A stretch of 64,000 nt of DNA from positions 99,163 to 163,162 of the forward strand of contig NZ_BAVQ01000007.1 in NCBI RefSeq assembly GCF_000524475.1, in the 5' to 3' direction. The DNA comes from Tomitella biformata AHU 1821. GTDB lineage: Bacteria; Actinomycetota; Actinomycetes; Mycobacteriales; Mycobacteriaceae. The translations under genes were made by a program, and so were the position numbers. The notes beneath the pieces were generated by a model. The model searched no databases. It worked only from the letters and a program-made list of their open reading frames with translations, and was not told the DNA's origin. Positions 44,711 through 53,642 of the stretch are shown here, piece after piece. Position 1 is the stretch's first letter, and every line of letters begins with the position of its first letter.

Positions 44711-45604
44711 ATGGGCAAGCCCATGATCAGCAAGTCCCAGGTGGACCTTCATGGCGCGGAGATCGTCTACCGCCATGGCGGCGACGGGCCGGAGACCCTG
44801 CTACTGGTACACGGGATCGCGGGCAGTTCGCGGGTCTGGCGGCAGGTTATGCCGGAGTTGGCTCGCACCTATCGGGTGATCGCGCCAGACCTGCCAGGGC
44901 ATGGGCTGTCGTCGAAGGGCCGGGGCGACTACTCGCTGGGCGCGTTCGCCGCCGTGCTTCGGGACCTGCTGCAGGAATTGGATGTCGACCGGGTCACTGT
45001 GGTCGGCCATTCGCTCGGCGGCGGGGTGGCTCTGCAGCTGGCCTACCAGCACCCCGAGTTGGTTGGCCGGATTGCGCTGATCTCAAGCGGCGGGCTGGGT
45101 CCGGAGGTTGGTTGGCCGCTACGCCTGTTGGCCGCGCCAGGCGCCGAGCTGGTGCTGCCTGTCATCGCGCCGCCGTTTCTGCGGCCGCTCGGGGACAAGA
45201 TTCGAGAGTGGGTGGGCGGCAAGGGGGTTCGCGCCGATAACCTAGAGGAGATGTGGCTCGCCTACGCCTCGTTGTCCGATAGCGAGACCCGCAAGGCGTT
45301 TCTCCGCACTCTGCGGTCGGTGGTGGACACCCGCGGCCAAGCGGTGAGTGCCAGCAGCAGACTGCACCTGGCCAACGCGATCCCATCCCAGCTGATCTGG
45401 GGCGACGCGGACCCGATGATCCCGGTGGCGCATGGGCTGGGCGCGCATGAGGCGATGCCTGGCAGCCGCTTGCGAGTCCTGCCTGGCGTCGGCCACTTCC
45501 CGCAGACCGAGCGGCCGGAGGAGGTCGAGCAGATCTTGACCGAGTTCATCAGTCAGACGCGGATGGTCGAATTGCCTCCGCGCTCCGCCCTTGGCGCAGG
45601 CTGA
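44711..45604 (+). CDS. Alpha/beta-fold hydrolase
   Basis: A 297-residue hydrolase. LLVHGIAGSSRVW gives the oxyanion region, VVGHSLGGGVALQLAYQHPE the nucleophile Ser (about 100), LIWGDADPMIPV the acid and VLPGVGHFPQTERPEEV the His. The organisation matches epoxide-hydrolase/MhpC-like enzymes but the substrate is open. GGAG lies 6 nt before ATG 44711. The type B carboxylesterase begins 10 bp after its stop, so the two esterases are probably co-transcribed. Confidence 0.88.
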   Translation: MGKPMISKSQVDLHGAEIVYRHGGDGPETLLLVHGIAGSSRVWRQVMPELARTYRVIAPDLPGHGLSSKGRGDYSLGAFAAVLRDLLQELDVDRVTVVGHSLGGGVALQLAYQHPELVGRIALISSGGLGPEVGWPLRLLAAPGAELVLPVIAPPFLRPLGDKIREWVGGKGVRADNLEEMWLAYASLSDSETRKAFLRTLRSVVDTRGQAVSASSRLHLANAIPSQLIWGDADPMIPVAHGLGAHEAMPGSRLRVLPGVGHFPQTERPEEVEQILTEFISQTRMVELPPRSALGAG

Positions 45605-45614
45605 GGGCGCCCAG

Positions 45615-47126
45615 ATGCCACACCGACTGAGCGTCCAGACCCTGTCCGGCCCGGTGCGGGGGTTTGCGGCAGAGGGGGTCCACGTGTGGAAGGGGATCCC
45701 CTTCGCCGCTGCGCCGGTGGGCGAGCGACGATTCCGGTCCCCTGCCCCGCCCTTCCCGTGGACGGCCCCGATGGATTGTCTGGAGTTCGGCCCCGTCTGC
45801 CCGCAGGCGGAGGGCATGGCGATGGAGGCAGTGCTCCAACCCGACGAGGACTGCCTGAACTTGAATGTGTGGCGCCCCGCGACGGAGGGCCCACCGCGGC
45901 CGGTCATGGTGTGGATCCATGGCGGCGCGTACTACATGGGCGCCGGCTCGCAGGGCGTCTATGACGGTGCGGAACTCGCCCGCCACGGCGAGGTCGTCGT
46001 GGTGACGTTCAACTACCGGCTGGGAACTCTGGGGTTCGTGGACCTGACCTCGCTCGCCACGCCGGAGCACCCCTTCGAGTCCAACCTGGGGCTGCGGGAT
46101 CAGATCGCCGCGCTGGGTTGGGTGCGGGACAACATCGCTGCCTTCGGTGGGGACCCCGGCAATGTGACGGTGTTCGGCGAGTCCTCCGGCGGCGGCTCGG
46201 TGACGACGCTCATGACGGTCCCGTCCGCGGAGGGCCTGTTTCACCAGGCGATAGCGCAGAGTTCCCCCGCAACGTCCATCTACGGGCGCGACCGCGCCGC
46301 CACGGTCGCGCGGCTGCTCCTGGACCGGCTGGGGTTGACCCCGGATCAGGTGGGCGAGCTCCGGCGGATCCCGGTGGATCGGCTCGCCCGGGCCAGCGCG
46401 GAGCTGGCGACGGAGGTCTTCGGCAGCGTGCCGGGGACCCTGGCGATCGCCCCGGTCGTGGATCGTGACCTGATCCCGTACTACCCGGTGGCCGCGTTCC
46501 AGAAGGGCAAGCAGCACAAGATCCCGCTGCTGATCGGCACCAACCGGGATGAGGCGACGATCTTCCGTCTGCTGCGGCTGCCAATGATGCCGGTAACGCC
46601 GGACTCCGTGTATCGGATGCTTGCCAAGATCATCGGGGACAATCCGGAGGTCTCGCCTGAGCAGATCGCCGCGGTCATCGCCGGCTATCCGGACTTGCCG
46701 AGGGCGAAGGGGGCCATCGCGATCTCCCAGGACGCGGCCTTCCGGATGCCCGCGCTATGGATCGCCAGCGCGCACAGCAAGGCCGCCCCGACCTGGTTGT
46801 ATCGCTTCGATTTCGCGACGCCCATGCTCAGGGCGGCGCGGGTGGGCGCAGGCCATGCGATGGAGATTCCCTACATCTTCGGGACCTTCGGGGCGATCCG
46901 GCGCGACCCGACGTTCCTGCTGGGCGGCCGGGCGGCGGCGATGGCTGTATCCGAGCGCATTCAGGCGAGGTGGGCGGCGTTCGCGCGAGACGGGAAGCTC
47001 GACTGGCCGGCCTATGACCAGGACGGGCGCCACACGCTGCTGATCGGCCGCGAGGAGTCCGTGGCCGCAGACCCGGACCGGGAGATGCGGCTGCTGTGGG
47101 GCGAGGACGTGGTGGGCTTCAGCTAG
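45615..47126 (+). CDS. Type B carboxylesterase (LipT-like)
   Basis: A 503-residue member of the carboxylesterase/acetylcholinesterase family. EDCLNLNVWRP and WIHGGAYYMG (oxyanion HGG 102-104) precede the nucleophile elbow VFGESSGGG (Ser190). The acid lies in IGTNRDEATIF and the His in GAGHAMEIPYIFGTF. M. tuberculosis LipT (Rv2045c) is a plausible relative. No signal peptide. ATG 45615 is preferred over TTG 45591 because GAGGG lies 7 nt upstream. It is convergent with the DUF1906 gene 4 bp away. Confidence 0.92.
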   Translation: MPHRLSVQTLSGPVRGFAAEGVHVWKGIPFAAAPVGERRFRSPAPPFPWTAPMDCLEFGPVCPQAEGMAMEAVLQPDEDCLNLNVWRPATEGPPRPVMVWIHGGAYYMGAGSQGVYDGAELARHGEVVVVTFNYRLGTLGFVDLTSLATPEHPFESNLGLRDQIAALGWVRDNIAAFGGDPGNVTVFGESSGGGSVTTLMTVPSAEGLFHQAIAQSSPATSIYGRDRAATVARLLLDRLGLTPDQVGELRRIPVDRLARASAELATEVFGSVPGTLAIAPVVDRDLIPYYPVAAFQKGKQHKIPLLIGTNRDEATIFRLLRLPMMPVTPDSVYRMLAKIIGDNPEVSPEQIAAVIAGYPDLPRAKGAIAISQDAAFRMPALWIASAHSKAAPTWLYRFDFATPMLRAARVGAGHAMEIPYIFGTFGAIRRDPTFLLGGRAAAMAVSERIQARWAAFARDGKLDWPAYDQDGRHTLLIGREESVAADPDREMRLLWGEDVVGFS

Positions 47127-47130
47127 TGGG

Positions 47131-47979
47131 TCAGCTGCCCATGGTGCTGCGGGCGTACTGGACCGCCTCTCGTGCGATCTGCGCGATGCGCTGCTCGGAC
47201 TCGGATGCTGCTGGCGCGGGCGCTGAGGTGGCGGCCGGGACCACCGCCGGGCTGGCCGCTGGCGCCCCTGCTGTGGACCACTGGCCGTAGTCGGCCTTGA
47301 GGATGGAGTTCAGATCGACCCCGATGCCGTCGATCTTGTCCTTGTCGATCCGGGTCTGATGAATGTGCGCGGCCGGGTGCACTCGGCCATCACTGCCCCA
47401 GTTGTGCTGCCAGAAGTACGCGCCGAGGCCGGCGGCGATAGCCCAGTCGATGGTGGGCGCGTTGGCGTAGATGCCAGTGCCAGCATGGCCGAGGACTGAT
47501 TCACAGCCTTGCAAGAAGGGCAGCACCTGGGTGTCGAACTGCTGACGACTCGGGTTGGAGTCGATGGACATGTAGATCGGCCGGTCGGCGGGCCCGCCCG
47601 CGGCGCGGTGCAACTCGAGCCCGCGCCGGGCATGCTGCACGCCGGCGTCGAAGCCTCCATGCCAGTCTGAGGTCTCGTCCTTGCCGTACTGGTAGCAGGA
47701 GACGACGGCTAGACCCGCTGCGTGCATGGCGGCCGCCTCGTCGGCGCGCATCGGCTTCGCCATCCAGGGGGCGCGGGCCTCGGAACAGTAGCGGATCACG
47801 CCCTTGTGGCCAGCCTCGCGGATCGACGCGGGGGACGGGATCCCCGCCGAGTAGTCGACCAGGGTGCCCAGGCCGCCGGGCGCCGCGTGCGCCGCGCCGC
47901 CGCCGAATGCCGCTGCGCCGGCCACAGCTGCGGCTCCGGTGGCGAATGCCTTGATCGCGTCGCGACGGGAAAGCTGCAC
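47131..47979 (-). CDS. Tat-exported DUF1906 (glycoside-hydrolase-like) protein
   Basis: A 282-residue exported protein. The N-terminus MQLSRRDAIKAFATGAAAVA has the twin-Arg motif and ends in AHAAPGG, a likely cleavage site. The mature domain (about 38-225) follows the DUF1906/Rv2525c pattern: LVDYSAGIPSPASI, GVIRYCS, AAGLAVVSCYQYG, PIYMSIDSNP, GTGIYANAPTIDWA and WQHNWGSDG. A low-complexity Ala/Pro linker leads to a short helix. Rv2525c is a Tat substrate linked to cell-wall assembly; enzymatic activity is not shown. Confidence 0.88.
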   Translation of the reverse strand: MQLSRRDAIKAFATGAAAVAGAAAFGGGAAHAAPGGLGTLVDYSAGIPSPASIREAGHKGVIRYCSEARAPWMAKPMRADEAAAMHAAGLAVVSCYQYGKDETSDWHGGFDAGVQHARRGLELHRAAGGPADRPIYMSIDSNPSRQQFDTQVLPFLQGCESVLGHAGTGIYANAPTIDWAIAAGLGAYFWQHNWGSDGRVHPAAHIHQTRIDKDKIDGIGVDLNSILKADYGQWSTAGAPAASPAVVPAATSAPAPAASESEQRIAQIAREAVQYARSTMGS

Positions 47980-48143
47980 GGTGTACCTCCAAGGGCGGTG
48001 CTCGAATGCGGCCGGGCGATGGTGCCAAAGGGGCGCAAGTTACGAGAAGTCAACTACCGATACGCGTGTGTTGCAAGTTATTGGTGGGATTGGTGGGACT
48101 TAGCCCATCCTGGCCGAGCGCCCGGTACGGCTAACCTCGAGGG

Positions 48144-49013
48144 GTGGGCGCAATGGCGGATGACGATGATATTGGGGAGCTGCTGCCGCATCCGGGCACG
48201 GGCGCGCTGTTTCCCTCGCCGGTGCCTCCTGGCTCCGGCTGGCCCGAGGACCCCGCTGACGCGAACACACCGGTGTCGCGCACGGCGACCGAGGCCGTGC
48301 AGCTTGCCGCGTCGGCCCAGGGGCTGGCCGCGCTCGACGCGAGGATCAGCGTGTGCCGCGCCTGCCCGCGACTGGTGGACTGGCGCGAGGACGTGGCGCG
48401 CACCAAACGGCGATCATTCGCGGATCAGCCCTATTGGGGCCGCCCGGTGCCGGGATTCGGGGATACACACCCGAAGCTGCTGATCGTGGGGTTGGCGCCG
48501 GCGGCGAACGGGGCGAACCGCACGTCGCGGATGTTCACGGGGGATCGCGCGGGGGACTGGCTGTTCGCCGCGTTGCACCGGGCGGGCCTGGCGGCGCTGC
48601 CCGGCAGCGACCACGCCGGCGACGGCCAGCAGCTCTATGGGGTCCGAGTCGTCTCGACCGTGCGTTGCGCGCCGCCCCTGAACAAGCCGACCACGCTGGA
48701 GCGAGATACCTGCGCGCCGTGGCTGCACGCCGAGCTCGCGATGTTGCTGCCGCAGACGAGCGTGATTGTGGCGCTGGGCCACTACGGCTGGGACGCCACG
48801 CTGCGGACTGTGCGCGAGATCGGCGGCCGGGTGCCGGTGCCAAAGCCCCGGTTTGGCCACAATGCGCTCGCGGTGGTCGTCATGCCCGGCGGCGCGGAGA
48901 TCACGGTGCTCGGTTGCTTCCATCCCAGCCAGCAGAACACCTTCACCGGCCGACTTACGGCGCCGATGCTCGACGAGGTCTTCACGTTAGGGCGGCAGCT
49001 CGCCGGCCTGTGA
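48144..49013 (+). CDS. udgB: Family 5 uracil-DNA glycosylase UdgB
   Basis: A 289-residue iron-sulfur uracil-DNA glycosylase (Rv1259 relative). Cluster cysteines are visible in VCRACP, TVRCAPP and RDTCAPW. Motif A reads GLAPAANGANRTSRMFTGD, with Ala-Asn rather than the family 4 Glu, typical of UdgB. The second catalytic motif is CFHPSQQNTFTGRLT. It removes uracil, hypoxanthine and other deaminated bases from DNA, useful in a high-GC genome. TAACCT lies exactly 6 nt before GTG 48144, suggesting a leaderless mRNA; ATG 48153 is the alternative. Confidence 0.94.
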   Translation: MGAMADDDDIGELLPHPGTGALFPSPVPPGSGWPEDPADANTPVSRTATEAVQLAASAQGLAALDARISVCRACPRLVDWREDVARTKRRSFADQPYWGRPVPGFGDTHPKLLIVGLAPAANGANRTSRMFTGDRAGDWLFAALHRAGLAALPGSDHAGDGQQLYGVRVVSTVRCAPPLNKPTTLERDTCAPWLHAELAMLLPQTSVIVALGHYGWDATLRTVREIGGRVPVPKPRFGHNALAVVVMPGGAEITVLGCFHPSQQNTFTGRLTAPMLDEVFTLGRQLAGL

Positions 49014-49060
49014 GCCGGTAACGGGCCCAAAATTGTTGGACACGTGTAACAATCCCGAAC

Positions 49061-50731
49061 ATGGTGATCGCACTCCCCGAACAACCCCACCTGGCGAACA
49101 CCCACGAGAAGAACGTGTGGCAGGCGCTCCTGAACCAGGCCGGCGACGGCGACTTGGTGATCGCCAGCCAGCGGGTTGCGCACCGTGCGAAGGACTACGA
49201 GATCGACTTCGTCCTCGCGATGCCGGGCGCCGGCATCGTGTGCCTGGAGGTGAAGGGCGGACGGGTCTGGCATGACGGCACCTCGTGGATGCAAGCCCAG
49301 CGCAGCGGCGACGCCCCCATCGACCCGGTCCGGCAGGTCCGGGAGGGGACCTACGCGCTGCGTGAATACGTGGAACGGGACCCGCGGTGGACGGGCCGGC
49401 GCGTCCGGTGGGATCACATGGTGGTGCTGCCGGTAGTTGAGCTGCCAGAGGACTTCGCGCTCCCGGATTGCCCGCGATGGAAGGTTATCGACCGCACCCA
49501 GTTGGACCGCATCGTCACCACCGCCTACCAGGAGCTGCACAAGCAGGAGCGGGACCACCGTTTCCTCGACGATGAGGACGTGGCGGTGCTCCGGTCGATA
49601 CTCAGCGGCCGGGGCCTGCCCCAGCGCGACGTGGTGGCGCAGTCGAACGAGAATGAGGACCATTCGTCGGTGCTCACCGCGCAGCAGGGCGCGATCCTCG
49701 ACGCCACGCGAAACCTGACCCGGGTGGAGGTCCGCGGCGGCGCGGGCAGCGGCAAGACCTACCTGGCACTGGAGAAGGCCCGGCGGTTGACGGCGGAGGG
49801 CCAACGGGTCGCCGTGCTCTGCTACTCCCACGGGCTCGCGTCCTACCTGCGGCGGATCACCGACGGCTGGAGCTGGCGGGATAAACCCGCATATGTCGGG
49901 GAGTTCCATGCGCTGGGCATGATCTGGGGCGCCAAGCGCGGCCCCGACGAGTCCGTGCGCGGTCCCGCCGCCGTGGAGTTCTGGGAGCACGACCTGCCCA
50001 GGGAGATGGCCGAGCTGGCCGCCGCGCTCGACGACAAGGCGCGCTTCGACGCGATCGTGATCGACGAGGCGCAGGATTTCGCGGACGACTGGTGGCGGCC
50101 GATCCTCGGTGCCCTGCGTGACGAGGAGTCCGGCGGGCTCTATCTATTCAGCGACGAGGGGCAGCGGGTGTTCGACAGGGAGGGGGTGCCCCCGGTGACG
50201 CTGGTCCCGCTGGTACTGGACAGCAACTTGCGCAACACCAGGCAAATCGCAGAGGCCTTCAAACCTCTTGTGGGACAGCGCATGCGACTGCGAGGCGGGG
50301 AAGGGCCAGTGGTGCGATACGTGCCCTGCCGCCACGACGAGGCGCTGGGTATCGCAGACGATCAGGTCGACGCGTTGCTGGATGAGGGGTGGCGGCCGGG
50401 CGATGTGGCGCTGTTGTCCACGTCGAGCCGGCATCCCGAGCAGATCAGCCGCCAGAGACTGGGCGTCGAGGCCTACTGGGACTCGTTCTGGGACGACGAG
50501 CAGGTGTTCTACGGGCACGTCCTGGGGTTCAAAGGCCTCGAGCGCAACGCACTAGTGCTGGCGATCAACGAGAGCGAGGCGCGGGACCGGTCCCGGGAGC
50601 GGCTGTACGTCGGACTCTCCCGAGCCCGGGACATGCTGGTGGTGTGCGGCCCGCCGGACCTGATCCGGCAGGTGGGCGGCGACGAGCTGGCACGCCGCCT
50701 GGGCATCGACACGAGCGGCTCCGCGGTCTAG
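49061..50731 (+). CDS. NERD nuclease-helicase fusion
   Basis: A 556-residue two-part protein. Residues 10-125 form a NERD domain with the restriction-endonuclease-like catalytic set Asp49 (YEIDF) and Glu63-x-Lys65 (CLEVKGG). An SF1 UvrD-like ATPase follows: Walker A GGAGSGKT (226-233), Walker B AIVIDEAQDF (about 333), an LDSNLRNT motif and the C-terminal RERLYVGLSRARDM. AT-rich AACAAT precedes the ATG and no Shine-Dalgarno is seen. Such fusions act on DNA and have been linked to nucleic-acid repair or phage defence; neither is shown here. Ends 4 bp into the convergent COG0523 gene. Confidence 0.88.
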   Translation: MVIALPEQPHLANTHEKNVWQALLNQAGDGDLVIASQRVAHRAKDYEIDFVLAMPGAGIVCLEVKGGRVWHDGTSWMQAQRSGDAPIDPVRQVREGTYALREYVERDPRWTGRRVRWDHMVVLPVVELPEDFALPDCPRWKVIDRTQLDRIVTTAYQELHKQERDHRFLDDEDVAVLRSILSGRGLPQRDVVAQSNENEDHSSVLTAQQGAILDATRNLTRVEVRGGAGSGKTYLALEKARRLTAEGQRVAVLCYSHGLASYLRRITDGWSWRDKPAYVGEFHALGMIWGAKRGPDESVRGPAAVEFWEHDLPREMAELAAALDDKARFDAIVIDEAQDFADDWWRPILGALRDEESGGLYLFSDEGQRVFDREGVPPVTLVPLVLDSNLRNTRQIAEAFKPLVGQRMRLRGGEGPVVRYVPCRHDEALGIADDQVDALLDEGWRPGDVALLSTSSRHPEQISRQRLGVEAYWDSFWDDEQVFYGHVLGFKGLERNALVLAINESEARDRSRERLYVGLSRARDMLVVCGPPDLIRQVGGDELARRLGIDTSGSAV

Positions 50732-51768
50732 CCCAGAAAACGCAGCACCGAGAACATCGCGTTCTCGTCCATCTTCTCGTCTGGTCCTGACACGCACCGG
50801 GCCAGACCGTCTGTCAGCGCACTCGCGTCGATTCCCGCGCCAATGGCGACAAGTCGCGTCATGGGGTCCCGCGGGCGTGGGCTGCGTCGGACAGTGATGT
50901 GGCGGCCCACGGTCTGGACCTCGAACGCCTCCGCCGCGGCCGCATCCCCCAGGGAGACCAGCCCCTTCACCCGGTAGAGCCCGGCGGGGGAGTTCTGCAG
51001 CAGGTCCATGAGCCGTCGCGGATGCAGTGGCTGTGGGCTCTCGAAGCTGATCGAGTCGAAGTCCGTGTGCAGGTGGCTGTGAATGTCTGCGCTGGTGGAC
51101 TCGGCCTCGATCTCGGCGAGGATCTCGTCGATGGTCATCTGCCGCGGCCCGTCGGGCAACGTGAGCTCTCGCTCGTCGAAGAGCAGGGTGGGATCGAGTC
51201 GGCCGTGCGCTGTCGTCACGATGGGTACGGGCCCGCACAGGGGCTCCAGCTCTGCGCGCAGCTCGGCCAATGCGTCCGGGGTGAGCCGGTCTGCCTTATT
51301 TAGCACGACGAGGTCGGCGAGCCGCACGTGCTGATCCAGTTCCGGGTGGGCGATCCGGTTCGCCGGGTACTCCGCGGCGTCCACCACCTCGATGAGTCCG
51401 CCGTAACGGATGCGGTCGACGGTGCTGCCGGCGATCATCCGAATCAGCTCCCGCGGCTCCGCCAGACCGCTGGCCTCGATGATGATCGCGTCGATGCCGG
51501 CGCCGCGCTGGGAGAGCCGGTCCAGCATCGCATCGAGCTCGGCGACGTCCGAGACGCAGCAGACGCAGCCGTTGCCAATGCTGATGGCGGAGTCGACCTG
51601 GCCCGCGACCAGCAGCGCGTCGATGTTGACTGCGCCGAAGTCATTGACGATCACGCCGATCCGGACGCCGATCTGATTGCGCAACAGGTGGTTCAGCATC
51701 GTGGTCTTGCCAGAGCCGAGAAAACCGGCGAGGACCAGGGTGGGGATGCGGGGGTCGGCGCTAGTCAT
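50728..51768 (-). CDS. COG0523 (CobW/ZNG1-type) metal-chaperone GTPase
   Basis: A 346-residue G3E GTPase. Walker A GFLGSGKTTMLNHLL, the metal motif GNGCVCC (CxCC), Walker B IIIEASGLAEP and the base motif LNKADRL occur in order. The C-terminal CobW_C domain spans about 245-345 (RLMDLLQNSPAGLYRVKGLV). Members deliver Zn, Co or another metal to client proteins. ATG 51768 overlaps the DUF309 stop by 4 bp, so the genes are coupled. No Zur-like palindrome was found, but the promoter probably lies before DUF309. Confidence 0.92.
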   Translation of the reverse strand: MTSADPRIPTLVLAGFLGSGKTTMLNHLLRNQIGVRIGVIVNDFGAVNIDALLVAGQVDSAISIGNGCVCCVSDVAELDAMLDRLSQRGAGIDAIIIEASGLAEPRELIRMIAGSTVDRIRYGGLIEVVDAAEYPANRIAHPELDQHVRLADLVVLNKADRLTPDALAELRAELEPLCGPVPIVTTAHGRLDPTLLFDERELTLPDGPRQMTIDEILAEIEAESTSADIHSHLHTDFDSISFESPQPLHPRRLMDLLQNSPAGLYRVKGLVSLGDAAAAEAFEVQTVGRHITVRRSPRPRDPMTRLVAIGAGIDASALTDGLARCVSGPDEKMDENAMFSVLRFLG

Positions 51769-52259
51769 GACGCGCACATCCGGGGCACGTCGAGCCAGCA
51801 GGGCGTCGTCGATTCGGCGTCGAGACCGGCCGCGCTCGCTCGTGCCCAGTCGCACAGCTGGGGCACGGCAATCTGGTGCGGGGGTCGAGCCGCATAGGGG
51901 CCAAGATTCGTGGCGGCGCGCTCGAGCACCGCGACGGCGCCGCGGATATTGCCCCGGGCGGCATGGGTGATGCCCACCGCTAGTTGGGCGAGGGCGCGCC
52001 ACAGGTCGCGTTCGGGGCCGGTGGTCTGCTTCCACTGGTCCTCGAACACATCGTGGGCATGGAAGGGCTTGCGGTCGTCCAACAGCGTCTGGGCGACGTA
52101 GAGGGTCTCGGCCGGCGTGCGGCGGATCCCCTCCGGCTGGCGGGGCACGCCCGCGGCGCCGGGCGGGAGGGGGCGGCCCAGTCCGTCCCGGGGCCGATCG
52201 TTGAGGGCACGGCCATCAGCGTCGCGGGAACGGTCGGCGCGGGAGTGGTCGGGGGGCAT
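51765..52259 (-). CDS. DUF309 family protein
   Basis: A 164-residue protein with the DUF309 helical core at about 45-140: LLDDRKPFHAHDVFEDQWK (the FHAHEVxE-type motif), then LWRALAQLAVGITHAARGNIRGA and NLGPY. The N-terminal 40 residues are Arg/Pro-rich and low complexity. Function is unknown. It overlaps the COG0523 GTPase gene by 4 bp and begins 8 bp after the end of the TDT transporter gene, so all three may form one minus-strand operon. Confidence 0.87.
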   Translation of the reverse strand: MPPDHSRADRSRDADGRALNDRPRDGLGRPLPPGAAGVPRQPEGIRRTPAETLYVAQTLLDDRKPFHAHDVFEDQWKQTTGPERDLWRALAQLAVGITHAARGNIRGAVAVLERAATNLGPYAARPPHQIAVPQLCDWARASAAGLDAESTTPCWLDVPRMCAS

Positions 52260-52266
52260 ACCGCCA

Positions 52267-53325
52267 CTATGGCAGGTCCGCCCGGCCGCGGCTGACGGCC
52301 CGCGCTAGCGACCACACGAGCATCGAGGCGAAGACGAAGAGCCAGACGGCGAACGCGAGCCACGCCTCGTAGAGCCCGATGTCCTCGAGCCACGTGGTGC
52401 CGCGGATCTTGCCGACCTGACGGCTAGCCTCGCCGTACATGCCGATGGGGAAGACCATCGACCACATCGCGGGCCGGAATCCGGTACGCCCGCCCGGGCG
52501 GATCCGTTGCCAGAGCGAGAGCGCCACGATCAACGGGATCAGCCACGTGGAGAACGACCACATGACCATCGAGATGGTGGAGATGGCCGGTTGCTCCAGC
52601 AGGGTTTGCTCCGACCGCAGGTTCATCAACTCGGCGCCCGCGAGGACGATGATCGACGCGGAGCCCATGAACACCCAGTAGGGCGCGGCCTCGGCGTCGG
52701 GCGGCAGCGGGGTCAACAGGAGCCGCGCGAACGCCACCGAGGCGATCAGCAGAAACTGCAGCACGCCGATCGACCATGCGACGGCGGCGATGGAGGCGAA
52801 GACGGGGCTGCTGTAGGCCACGGCATAGGAGCCCGCGGCCACAGCGACGACCTGGGTGCCGACCACCCACAGGAACCACGTCCCGTCCACGCCCTCCAAC
52901 CCGCTGCGGGCGGAGGTGCGGACCAACTTGTCGATGATGACGGCATAACTCAGTACCAGCCAGGACACACCCGCGACCACCGTCAGCGTGAGCGCGGCCC
53001 AGCGCACGTCGAGGACCGCGAACCGCGCGCCCAGCACCCCCGCGGCCGCGGTGAAGGTCAAGCTCTCGAACCCGGCGGGGTGGCGGTCCCCGCCCGGCGC
53101 GCGTCCGCGTCCGACCAGCCGAAGAAGGTAGTCCGCGACCAGGGCGAGGAAGCTGACGAGTGCGATCCAGAACAGGATGGCGGCGATGAGGATCGCGCCG
53201 GTGTTGTGCAGCGAGATCGACACGATCGCGCTTGCCATCACGAAAGTGAAGCCGCCGCTCCGCAAGCCAGGTAGGCGAAAGGTGGCGGCAGACGTCGTCG
53301 CGGGTGGTCCTGGTGCGCCGAGCAT
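52267..53325 (-). CDS. TDT-family (SLAC1/TehA-like) transporter
   Basis: A 352-residue membrane protein with about ten hydrophobic helices, matching tellurite-resistance/dicarboxylate (TDT) transporters. Landmarks: GGFTFVMASAIVSISLHNTG at the N-terminus, WFLWVVGTQVVAVAAGSYAVA in the middle, and FRPAMWSMVFPIGMYGEAS near the C-terminus. Members move small anions or act as anion channels. ATG 53325 starts just before the first helix; an open frame to 53451 is not membrane-protein-like. Likely first gene of an operon with DUF309 and COG0523. Confidence 0.87.
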   Translation of the reverse strand: MLGAPGPPATTSAATFRLPGLRSGGFTFVMASAIVSISLHNTGAILIAAILFWIALVSFLALVADYLLRLVGRGRAPGGDRHPAGFESLTFTAAAGVLGARFAVLDVRWAALTLTVVAGVSWLVLSYAVIIDKLVRTSARSGLEGVDGTWFLWVVGTQVVAVAAGSYAVAYSSPVFASIAAVAWSIGVLQFLLIASVAFARLLLTPLPPDAEAAPYWVFMGSASIIVLAGAELMNLRSEQTLLEQPAISTISMVMWSFSTWLIPLIVALSLWQRIRPGGRTGFRPAMWSMVFPIGMYGEASRQVGKIRGTTWLEDIGLYEAWLAFAVWLFVFASMLVWSLARAVSRGRADLP

Positions 53326-53642
53326 GCCGCCAAGTCTAGGGCCGGAGGGCGGCGCTGCCAGGCGATTTGACCGAATTATGGACGTACGACTTCGAGAGTG
53401 TCCGGTTCCCAGATGATGGGATATCGGAACACCGCATGGGATAGGCCCCAAACAGCCTGTAATACTTGCGATTCGGTGCTATTGCGGGTCCCTGTGGACA
53501 GTAGGTTTGCGCGAGAGTGGCATTCCTTAGTTATAGTCACCCGATCCCCTGGCCAATGTCGGGCTAGTCCCGCACTCGTGGCGCGACCGCCACAGTTGGG
53601 GACGAGACAGGTTGCACTTCGAATCGCAGAAAGTTCGGACAC
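53326..53642. other. Divergent intergenic region before the pnt operon
   Basis: About 317 bp between the TDT gene (reverse) and pntAa (forward). A weak plus-strand promoter can be drawn (TTGCGC, 19-bp spacer, TATAGT around 53507-53537). A small stem GTGGCG/CGCCAC follows near 53580. I see no gene, riboswitch or strong operator. The TTG start of pntAa has no good ribosome-binding site. Confidence 0.4.

Noticed and set aside
49026..49055. ATTGTT and AACAAT arms before the NERD gene as an operator
   Set aside because: The arms and the inner ACACGTGT are not centred on the same axis, so the symmetry is weak.
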